Shown here one piece after another: positions 1 through 8,392 of a stretch of DNA of 28,860 nucleotides; the first letter of the stretch is position 1; every line of letters starts with the position of its first letter. The DNA is from Micractinium sp. NFX-FRZ. Its lineage: Eukaryota > Chlorophyta > Trebouxiophyceae > Chlorellales > Chlorellaceae. The notes beneath the pieces are model-generated. The model was not told the DNA's origin, did not search any database, and saw only the letters and a program-made list of their open reading frames with translations. Location: contig JAPTJF010000618.1 of NCBI GenBank assembly GCA_029339195.1, forward strand, positions 1-28,860. The letters are read 5' to 3'. Position numbers and translations under genes: made by a program.

Positions 1-1544
1 CCCACCCCGCCCACTTCCCATCCCCACGCCCTCACTCCACCCACCCCTCCCCCGCCCCACACACACACACCGTGCTACCTTGTTCTTTAGTCAATTGCGT
101 CACTTTACTTGTTTCCTCACTGTTGTTTGCTCATGTGTGTTGATGACTCAAACCCCATTCAAGCCGCACCCTGTGATGGCACTCAACGTGGTGCAACCTA
201 TCAACACACGCATTTGTGGAATGTTGGCCAAATAAAGAAAGGAGGGCGGGTCTGGGGGCACAGGCGGAGAGCTAATGTAGTGGGGGTGGGGCGGGGGGGC
301 AAGGGATGTGTGGGGAGGCTTAGCGGTTGGTGGGCGCTCATAGGTGCGGACCGTTAGCGCGCGTATAGTGACGATCATGTTGTTCCCGCGTGTCGTGTAC
401 AACATGTGCGCTTGTGTGCAATGTGGCACTCGTTAACTGCAAACACTTGGCTGACATGAAGCCTGTGCGTGCACATGCTAGCACCCCTGTGGTCCCTTCG
501 TCGTCAGACTGCCGCCAATCCGCAACACCTGCAGCTATCTTACGCGGCCGGGTGGCTTCCTCAACTACATGCCTTCGCAAAAGGCTGTAATATTCTTCTT
601 CTTCTTCTTCAAGCAGCCAGGTGCGGCTGCCACGCGGTGGCTGAGCAGTTGCAGCACTGGCACGTGGCAGGAAGTGGCTGCCACGCACCATAAGCGTGCG
701 CTTCGATGCGCGCGAGGGGTTGCCGGTTAGCGGATCTGCAATAGCTTGGCGGCGCCATCAGTCCTGACCCAGCGATGGCTTCGCCGCCGACAGTAGGCCG
801 CAGCTCACGCGTACGCGCCTTGCTTATCCCTGATAACAATATGTGAATGCACCGGGGAGCTGCGCGAGCGACGGGAAGTGCGCGAGCAGGACCCAGCCAG
901 TGCTGCCGCCGGCGTCTGTGGCTGCCGCCCCCCCCGCACGCTGTGGCACAGGCCACCTGTGCCAGGGGTTCTGGCCCCTTGTGCTGTACTGAGTGATCCA
1001 CTGTGTTGCACATGTATCGCACATGTCTGAAACGTATTTTGGTGCACCAAGGCTGATCATTGGTGCTAGGGGGGCATTCTGAAACTCGCCTTGGCCGTCA
1101 TGAGCCACGTGAACGCCCACGCTGCCGACGCACTGCAGTTGCAGGCATACCCGGGCCTGTGGTACACGGTTTGTGACAGCCAACCTTGACTGTTTATGGC
1201 AACACGTATCTTGTGTCAACAGTATTTCTACAAACTATCCGAGAGTAACGGCGAGGAGGGCGACAGCCCGGCGTGGCAGCAGGGCAGCGGCTGCCGACAG
1301 GCGGGCACTCACCCAACCTCACAGTCACCCAACAATGCAGCATGCCACGCGTGATCTGCCTTTCATAGATTGGCGTCAGCACATCCTGATGCCTTGCAAT
1401 CGAGATACGGTGTGTTTTGTTGCTGTAGCGCTGGCAGCCTGCCGGCAGCCTGCACAGCTTCCGCTGATGACGGGGCATGCCATCAGCGGCTGGCGCCGTC
1501 ACCTCTGAGAGCGGCGCGCGACTTGTGCAATTGGGCAGGCAGCC
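1..1544. other. Intergenic region, no supported gene
   Basis: No open frame here shows a recognisable family, a plausible exon chain or a start in good context. The open frames on both strands are short and look like the usual by-products of GC-rich DNA. Two short tandem repeats are visible: a CA run near 57-71 and a CTT run near 593-609. The right part must hold the promoter and 5' leader of the lipid-transfer-like gene starting at 1545, but I see no clear TATA box or other known element. A TGTAA motif near 586-590 could be a polyadenylation signal of a gene lying to the left, which I cannot confirm. Confidence 0.5.
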
Positions 1545-2675
1545 ATGCACCGTTTGATCTTGGCAGTGGCCGTGGCCGTGACGGGCTTGGCGCCCCCCTT
1601 CCCCCCTCCCGCTGCGGCCGAGGCAGGCGCTAGGTTAAAGCTGTTTGGCGCGAGGTCAGCACCTCCCGTGGTGGCACCAAAGGCAGCACCAGCGCGGCAC
1701 TTGATGCAGGAGGCCGCTGGCATGCTGAGTGCCGTCGCCGACGGCAACGGCGGCAGCAGTACCACTGCCGGCGCCGCGCCCGAGGGGGAGACGTCAGCAG
1801 AGGCTTGCCTGCAGCTCCAGCTCACGTTCGGGGCCTCTTGCCAGGTAGGTATTGGAAGTTGAATCTGGCCAGCATGCCGCCTCGAGCTTTGGAGGGCTCT
1901 GGTCTGGCGGGGGGATGCTAGCGGGCACTGCCTGCCGCGTCTCGCGGCCGCCTGGCTGCTAGTGTGGCCTGCCATCCGCCGTGCCATGGCTGGACATCCA
2001 ACTTTGCATGTTGCCCATCCTTGCCGTCACAGTGCTGCCATACACTCTGCCCTGTCTTCCCTCCCCAGGGCCTGCTGCTCCCCGTCCCTGCTCCCCTGCT
2101 CCTCCCCTCCCAACCCTCACCCTTCTCCACCGCTGCTCCACTACCTGCCCCTGCTGCCGCCAGGTGGGCATCGACCGAATGGCGCTGCACTTCCCGCGGG
2201 GCAGCACCAGCCCGCCCACCCCGGAGCAGGTTCAGGATGCGCTGGCGGCGCTACAGACGGCTGGCCTGCCGAGCAAAGGGTGAGGCCCAGGGCTGGATCA
2301 GGGGCAGACTAAGTGCTGGGACGCCTGCTCTTGGTTGTGTGCACTGCCTTGGACGGCACCAGTCCAGCTGTATCCAGGCTGGCTGTGTCAAAGGCTGTGG
2401 AGAGGGCCCCAACGTGTGTCTAGGCGCCTGCACCAACCCGGGTGCCTTTCCCTTTCCCTGCCCGCCGTCTTTACCCGCCTGTACTCCCCGCCCGCCGCAG
2501 GTGCTGCGCCGCGGTCGAGCGCACGCTGGCTGGCCGCTGCGGGTGCAACCCTGCCTTCCAGGCCTACCGTGAGACCCTGCAGCTGGAGTACCCCGCCCTC
2601 ACACCAGCCTACCTGAGCGGCACCAACCTCATCTTTGCGCTGGCCTGCGGCTGGCCAGACACCGGCTGCACGTGA
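1545..2675 (+). CDS. Secreted eight-cysteine protein, non-specific lipid-transfer protein-like
   Basis: Three exons, 1545-1844, 2164-2279 and 2501-2675, join with matching phases (0, then 2) into 196 residues. The introns start GTAGGT and GTGAGG and both end CAG. The protein begins with a hydrophobic stretch (MHRLILAVAVAVTG) that looks like a signal peptide, followed by a low-complexity Ala/Pro segment. The C-terminal half carries eight cysteines in the order C, C, CC, CxC, C, C at about residues 88, 99, 140-141, 152/154, 188 and 195. That is the four-disulfide helical pattern of plant lipid-transfer, 2S albumin and amylase-inhibitor proteins. The C2-CC spacing (40 residues) is longer than in classical plant members. 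By family, such proteins are extracellular and bind or carry lipids or act in cell walls; the exact role here is unknown. The final cysteine lies one residue before the stop, so the domain is complete. Confidence 0.78.
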
Positions 2676-3508
2676 CAGCCGGCCCCCTTTTCTGGCCTGC
2701 CCCAAAAAGGGCTTGCACCCGAAAGCTGGTGCCCTAGCGGGGCGCTTCTGGCGCCCAGTAGAAGCCCTCCGCCGTAAACCAAAGTCCCCCATCCTTCTCC
2801 ATCCTTCCCATCATTATGCTTGTTCCCCGCCTATCGCGTGTGCATGAGACAAGTGCCCCTCCTGCATCTATCCGGGCAGCACTGCCCGCCCCGCCCAACT
2901 GGTGCCTGCCGCAGCAAGCAACACCTGTGCGCCGCACAGCTCGCTCGCCCCTTGCTGCCTCCTCTTCCCATATGATGCTATGCGCACACATTCTTCTCAC
3001 ATCCATGCTGGTCTCGTGCATGTTGACCCTAGCGATACTTCACAGGGGATCGGCAGTGTATATATCCAGGCACAGCTCAGGGATCGAGAGCCATGTTGCG
3101 CTTCATTTGCAGCTCAACTGACGCAAGGCAGTGTGTGCTGCTGGCGGCAGCAGTGCCTTGGGCGGCTGCAAGAAGAGAGCAAGCAGCTGGCATGACAAGC
3201 ACGCGGACAGGGTGGCCTGGGATGCCATCCATGTGTGCGGACAAACTGCCAGGAAGTTGGAGTGCTGGATGCTGCCGCCACCCACAGCTGCCACCCTCTG
3301 CGGTGCGGAATCCGCTGGCACGCCTGAGCCCTGCACCACCAGGGCCCCCGCAGCAGGCAGTTCAGGCATGGACCGCTTGGCGAGACACACGGGGGCAGCG
3401 CCTGCAGGACCCCGGGCGGTGCAGCTGGCCCCGCCAGAACACGCCCCCACGTGTCAGGCTGTCCACTGTGTGAAAACATGTGCGGCCTTCACCAGTCTGG
3501 GCTGGGCG
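2676..3508. other. Intergenic region between convergent gene ends
   Basis: This stretch separates the stop of the lipid-transfer-like gene (plus strand) from the 3' end of the phosphodiesterase gene (minus strand). It must hold both 3' untranslated regions. I found no TGTAA motif shortly after the 2675 stop. An open frame starting at 3131 runs rightward into the antisense of the CAG-rich phosphodiesterase exon. It has low-complexity composition, no recognisable domain and no intron structure, so I do not call it a gene. Confidence 0.5.
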
Positions 3509-3513
3509 TTACA
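3509..3513 (-). terminator. Probable polyadenylation signal TGTAA of the phosphodiesterase gene
   Basis: Read on the minus strand this is TGTAA, the usual polyadenylation signal of chlorophyte green algae. It lies about 33 bases past the stop codon at 3548-3546. That is close but acceptable for a short 3' untranslated region. The motif is only five bases long, so a chance match is possible. Confidence 0.45.
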
Positions 3514-3545
3514 GCACATATGCGACCTTCTGATTCAGACAATGG

Positions 3546-6500
3546 TCAGGGCGGTTGGCTGTCATGCTGTGGTGGGCTTTCAGGCTGCTGTTGTTGCCGC
3601 TGCTGTTGCCGCTGCTGCCGTCCCTGAGCTTCCTGCAAGGACCTGCCCTGCCTGCCGCCCTCTGGCTGCCCGCTGCCCACCCTCTTCTCTGGCTGTCCCT
3701 GCTGCCCCTGCTGCCGTTGCTGCCCCTGCTGCCGTTGCTGCCCCTGCTGCTGCTGCTGCGCCTGCTGCTGTCGCTGCCCCTGCTGCCGTTGCTGCCCCTG
3801 CTGCTGCTGCTGCTGCGCCTGCTGCTGTCGCTGCTCCTGCTGCTGCTGCTGCCCCTGCTGCTGCTGCTGCCCGCACCGCCGCACCCGGCTCGCCACCGCC
3901 TCTGCCAGCTTGCGCGGGTGGTTGGTGACCACAGCGTCCACGCCGGCATCCAGCACAGATCTCATCATTTCCGCCGTGTTGGCGGTCCAGGCGTGCACCT
4001 GCTTGCTGGCCGCCCGCGCTTTCTGCAGGGAGGCGGGGGACAGGGGCCGAGAGGGAAGTTGGGGAGGCACGTCAGGTATGGGTACTGTGGCCGCAGAGGT
4101 GGGCACGCGGGCAGGCAGACAGGCATCAGCTGGCTCCAGGGTGTGGCAGGCGGGCGAGCAGGCAGGGCGGCTTGCAGGCAGGCGTTAAGCAGCACAAGGC
4201 GGAGGCGGCACATGGCCGCACACATGAGCGCTGCACCCGGTTGTCAGCCAAGTCCATAGGCTTGCTTCCACCGGTGCACAGACACGTGCCCTGCCACTCT
4301 GGCCCACCCTTGCCTGGACTGCAGCCCCACCGGCGTAACCGCCCACAGCTCAAATTCTGCCAATCGGGGCCAGCCCCGACCCAAACCCTTACTGCACCGC
4401 TGCCCATGGCACACTGCAGCTCCGCCCCGCGCAGATCCCCAGCCCCACATAGAACAGGACACGCACACGGCCACAAAAGGAATCACACAAACAAGGAAGC
4501 AAACACGCAGGGAATCGACCCACCTGTGTGACTTCGTGTGTGGCCATTGCAAAGTGGAGGGCGATGACCTCGGCGCCCGGCATGCGCAGCAGGCGGTGCA
4601 TGCCGGCAGCCCGCGCGGCGGCGGTTTCGTTCAGCACGACGTAGCCGACCAGCTGCGAGGGGTGGATCTCCTTGACCAGATGGACCTGCAGGCAGCAGGA
4701 GGGAAGCAAGAAGGGAAGCAAACAGGAGAAACACCGTGAATGCTTGGCAGCAGTGTAGCCCACCGCGCGTGCAAGGGCTGAAGCTTCTAGGCGAGACGGA
4801 CCGGCATGTGTGGGCAACGGTGGCGCCAGCAAGGGGGCGAGGCACATGGGCACTGGGCGGACCCACGTGATGGCAGGAGGGGAGGGGGTGGGCAGGCTGT
4901 GACGTGCTGCGCTGGGTGCGGCGGACACGTGGCGTGTGCATGCGGAGGGGCAGCGGCAGTCACGGCACGGCATGTAGCTGCCGCCCGGCACACAGTGGCA
5001 TGTGGGGCAGACTGTGGTAGGGAGACGTGGTGGGCATATTCACAGGTGCACCCCTGTGCCCCGCACATCCACCGTATCCACACCAGGGGCAGAGTGGAGA
5101 CCACCCTCGGCCGCCCCTGGGCCTGCCCACGTGACTCCCACGCTGCCAACCAAGCTACCCTGCCCAAGCTGCTGCCCCACCCTGCCAGCCGCCCCGCCCC
5201 GCCCCGCCCCGCCCGGCCCCCACCTCACCACAACATCCGACTTGGCCCACACAAGGCATTGGGTGCAGGCGGTGCGTCGCACCAGGTCCACGACCGCTTG
5301 CGCCATGACGTCCTCATCCACCTCCTCCCCCGCCTGCAGGCAGTGGGCGGCAGCGAGGTAAGCAGGCTGGCCGGTACAGCCATAGGCAGGGGATCCCAAC
5401 AGGGGAAGGCTAGGCTATTGACGTCCTCATCCTCCTCACCCGCCTGTGGGCATTGGGCAACGGGCATTGGGCAAGGGGAGGGGCGCCAACAGGGAGCAGC
5501 CTGGGCCATGCTGCCCTCATGCAGCCCCCAGAGAGACAGCAGTTGGGTGATAGGGGGCACGGCTCGTTGTCCTCTGCCACCAAGCCCTCGCCTGCACTCA
5601 CCTGGGACGGCAGGGCAGAGCCTCCAACAACCCAGACTCACCCACACCGACCCCGACTTTCACAATCAGCCCCCTTTTCCCGCTCTGCCGCACCCACCCT
5701 GCGCCAACCCCCAACCACCACCCCCACCCCCAACCTGGCTGTACGTCTTCACGTCCAGCGTGATTTGGTCGGTGCCCCCCGCCACCTGGCGCACCACATC
5801 TTCAACCAGCTCCACCCGCTCGCCGCCCTCCCACCGCAGGGCTGCCAGGTCAGCCCACGTGAAGTCGCCGACCTGCGCATGTGGGGGTGCCAGGGCGGCG
5901 GGGAGCGGTTGGCAGGGGGTGTGGGCGCACCCAGGGGAGGCCGGCAACAGGGGCGAGAGACATCAGAAGAGTGCAGTGCAGCAGGATGCATTGCTGGCAT
6001 GCTCGATCGCCGCCAGCGGTGTGCCCCACACGTGCCCCCAGGCAGCACCCCAGCTGCTGTGTACGATGCCCGCGCAACTCGCTGACCCCCACCCCCGGAC
6101 CACCTGCGGCTGTGGGGTGTGCGCCTTGCTGCCACGGCCGCGCCCCCGGTGCTGCGGCGTGGGTGCCGCCTTGCCTGCCAGCTTCAGCAGGTGTGACAGC
6201 TCTCGGGCATGCAGTACCACCAGCTGTCCGTCCTTTGTGCGCGCAACGTCCACCTCCACACACCGAGCTCCCCCGTCGAGGGCGGCAGCAAACGCGGCCG
6301 CTGTGTTGGGCGGGGCCGCGGCGGTGTCGCCGCCGTGCGCGCACACCAGCGGTGGAGGCAGCGCGCAGAAGGCCGGCGAGGGCTGCTCGTGCAGCAGCTG
6401 CATCTCAGCGTCCGAGTCACGCTGTGCCTCCTCAGCGCCCGTGTCCAGCGGGGCAGCCTGCGGGGCGCGGCGGTACAGCTGGACAGCAAAGCCACCCAGC

Positions 6501-6664
6501 AGCAGGAGGGCGGCGCCAATCAGCCAGCGCAGCCGCGTGCGGGACCGCGCTGCAGCACCGGTTGCACCGCCCCGGCGTTGGGGCCTGCGGGCAGCAGCGG
6601 GAGCGAGCTGCGGGTGAGCAAGGGGAGGGCAGGTGGCAGGGAAGGGCCACGGGCGCATGTGCAT
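3546..6664 (-). CDS. Membrane-anchored glycerophosphodiester phosphodiesterase-like protein with Gln-rich tail
   Basis: Five exons read on the minus strand: 6664-6104, 5872-5735, 5333-5229, 4685-4524 and 4022-3546, all joined in phase 0, giving 480 residues. One membrane segment (residues about 47-64, RWLIGAALLLLGG) follows an Arg-rich N-terminus, suggesting a signal anchor. The catalytic TIM barrel starts at AHGGDT (about 109), with PPNTAAAF, then EVDVARTKDG (137-146) and VVLHA (149-153). It continues with GDFTWADL, LDVKTYS and WAKSDVV, and ends in VHAWTANT and GVDAVVTNHP, typical of the family end. Known members hydrolyse glycerophosphodiesters to glycerol-3-phosphate and an alcohol. Two signature positions differ: AHGG where most have HRG, and LHA where most have HD. 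The E-x-D pair is kept. A tail of about 110 residues is mostly Q with some G, R and A. The start is the first ATG of the open frame (6664); another ATG lies at 6658, and an upstream exon cannot be excluded. Confidence 0.85.
3697..3873. repeat. CTG/CAG-rich imperfect tandem repeat in the phosphodiesterase tail
   Basis: The plus strand shows runs of CTGCTG broken by CCC, CCG and CGC, in units of about 24-60 bases that recur (CTGCCCCTGCTGCCGTTG and close variants). On the coding minus strand this gives poly-glutamine blocks spaced by G, R, A and E. The block structure suggests growth by slippage and unequal exchange. The reading frame is kept throughout, so the repeat is tolerated as protein. 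Confidence 0.85.
5191..5213. repeat. GCCCC pentanucleotide repeat
   Basis: About four and a half copies of GCCCC lie in the third intron of the phosphodiesterase gene, just past its donor site (the exon ends at 5229, minus strand). On the coding strand it reads as GGGGC units, so G-quadruplex formation in the pre-mRNA is possible. Confidence 0.7.
5308..5447 (-). repeat. Tandem duplication of an exon 5' edge in the phosphodiesterase gene
   Basis: The 5' edge of the third coding exon (5336-5308 on the minus strand, encoding AGEEVDEDV) has a diverged second copy at 5447-5421 in the intron just upstream, which would read AGEEDEDV. Both copies follow a CAG acceptor. The offset is 110 bases, not a multiple of three. 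The copy nearer the rest of the exon fits the protein; the other is an intronic remnant. Confidence 0.7.
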
Positions 6665-7415
6665 GGCAAGCACCCTTAGCAGTGCCTGCCGAAATGAATC
6701 TAAGGTCGCTCACCTCTTTGCATGCCTGGCTGGCAGCAGGGGGTGCCGGGCATCCAGTGCCGTGCTGCGACGGAACATAGCTGGCGGCCCGCCGCCGCCG
6801 GCTGCAGCCCTGAGCCGCCTGCCTGCCGCTGCCGGGCGGGGCTTGGTAGTTGTGCGCCCGCGGCGCTGCTACCGTCCTAGACCGCAAAGCGGGCTTCCGT
6901 TACGCAGTTCAAAGCGGCTTGGAGGCAGAGGAGCCACCGTAAACAAGAATGGCGTCCCGCGTCCTCCCGGGCTCTCTCTGGCTGCGGGCAGGCTCGTGTA
7001 ACGTCGGACACGACCGGCGAAATGATGGCTTGGCCACCGCAGACACAGTAGTACCTGCTTCGTGTTTCGCGTGCTGTGCAGCACACAAGGCTGGTGTTGG
7101 TACGGGCGTGTTCACCGTGGTGTGCACGATCTTATCATTTTGTAATCGCTCACATGCGCACAATTGAGGTCCACCACAAGCGGCCGCAAGCTCTGCTTGA
7201 GGAGCTCGACATACCTGACCTATCTTGCACGGTTTCCGTGGTCCCTCAATCTAGGCGACCTGCTCCCACATAGGTGAGTCCCGGCTGCAGGCTCCCGCCC
7301 CGCTTTACGCCCTTGGGGTGCCTGCCCATCAGCAGCTGGTCAGTGCTGTCTTGTGTGCCTGTCTTGCGTCGCAGGGCTGGAGGGGTAGCCTGCCCGCCCT
7401 GTGGGGCGACGTGCC
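6665..7415. promoter_or_regulatory. Divergent intergenic region between the phosphodiesterase and helicase genes
   Basis: About 750 bases separate two divergent starts and must hold both promoters and 5' leaders. On the plus side, a GTGAGT donor at 7274 and a CAG acceptor ending at 7374 could bound an intron in the 5' leader of the large gene. Two upstream ATG frames are present on the plus strand: 6949-7167 (72 codons, good start context AGAATGG) and 7154-7273 (39 codons, stop directly before GTGAGT). Either could be an upstream open frame or a separate short gene. No TATA box stands out. The shared region could co-regulate the genes, but nothing in the sequence proves it. Confidence 0.45.
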
Positions 7416-7595
7416 ATGCGCCGCAGCGACGCTAGCGGCGGCAGGGGTGGCGGCGGAGGCAGCGTCCGAGTGCCGCCGCCGTGGACGCTGAAAACCGAGC
7501 TCTGCAATTTCTTCCAGAGCGGCAGCTGCCAGCGCGGCGACCGGTGCTGGTATGCCCACGGCCAAGGCGACCTGCAGCGGCCTGCACTGCTCACG
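7416..7595 (+). other. Helicase gene exon 1: CCCH zinc finger
   Basis: The exon opens with ATG at 7416, a Gly-rich stretch, and then KTELCNFFQSGSCQRG continuing to C44 and H48. The spacing is C-x7-C-x5-C-x3-H (residues 30, 38, 44, 48), a CCCH finger of the kind often found in RNA-binding proteins. I end the exon at a GTGCGC donor (7596), which joins in phase 0 to the next exon at 7831. Between them another frame stays open (to 7773, containing KSNTLREDRNAHPARELL), but it cannot be joined to 7831 in phase by any GT donor I see. I treat it as intronic with moderate confidence. Confidence 0.7.
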
Positions 7596-8358
7596 GTGCG
7601 CTGGCCAGTGCGAGCAACGAGGCGTGGGTGCACCCCTGCCGGGGCTGCCTCGGAAAAGCAACACCTTGCGTGAGGATCGCAACGCGCACCCTGCCCGCGA
7701 GCTGCTGCACCGCATGCCCTCTCCGGCCCCAGCCAGTCCCTCCTTTGATCTGCTGGCTCTGTGGTCCCACTAGATGAGCTGCTTGGTTTCTTTATGCATT
7801 CACCCTGGCCTTAACCCCGTTTTCCCGCAGGCTGCCGCCGCCCGCGTGGCCTCCGACCCGCATGGCGTGGCCCTGGGTCTGGACCAGGGCCTCCGTGCCA
7901 GCCTGGCGCCGCTCTCCGCTGAGCTGGCGGCCGCTGGCGGCAGCGCATTTTCCACCCCGGCGCGTGCCGCCGCGGCGCGTGCCATCCTGGCGGGTGCCCT
8001 GGTGCTGGATGCACAAGTGATGGTGAAGCAGGGGCTTGTGGGCCCCCCGCTGGACGGCATGCTGAGGCAGCATGTGGAGGAAGCTACCCGGCTGTGGGCG
8101 GCAGCCAACCGCAGCGCGCAGGCGCCCGCGCCCCCGCCGCCGCCGCCACCCGCCGCGCAGGCACCTTTGGCGCCGCAGCCGCAGTTTGCCTTTGCCTTCC
8201 CCGCAGCGCCGCCGCTGCCCATGCAGCCTGGGACTATCCCCCAGCCTGTCTATGCTCCCCAGCCAGGGTTTTATTTTGGTGGCGCGGCACCCCCGCCGAT
8301 ACCCATGATGCCGGGCTTTGGCTTCCCCGCAGCCCCCCAGCCACCGCCGACGGCACAA

Positions 8359-8392
<34 letters not shown>

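Noticed and set aside
3697..3873. CRISPR-like or regulatory repeat array
   Set aside because: It is a slippage-type CTG/CAG tract within a coding exon, with no constant repeat and unique spacers.
3131..3928. Plus-strand open frame of 265 codons
   Set aside because: Its second half is the antisense of the CAG-rich tail, giving Ala/Pro runs. The first half has no recognisable domain.
4806..6617. Plus-strand open frame of 603 codons
   Set aside because: It runs antisense through exons and introns of the phosphodiesterase gene, has low-complexity composition and no family signature. The minus-strand frame has clear motifs and consistent splice sites.
6714..6887. Possible upstream exon of the phosphodiesterase gene (donor GTGAGC, acceptor CAG ending at 6608)
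   Set aside because: Phases fit, but the frame contains no ATG and a stop lies just upstream. The ATG at 6664 gives a complete start without it.
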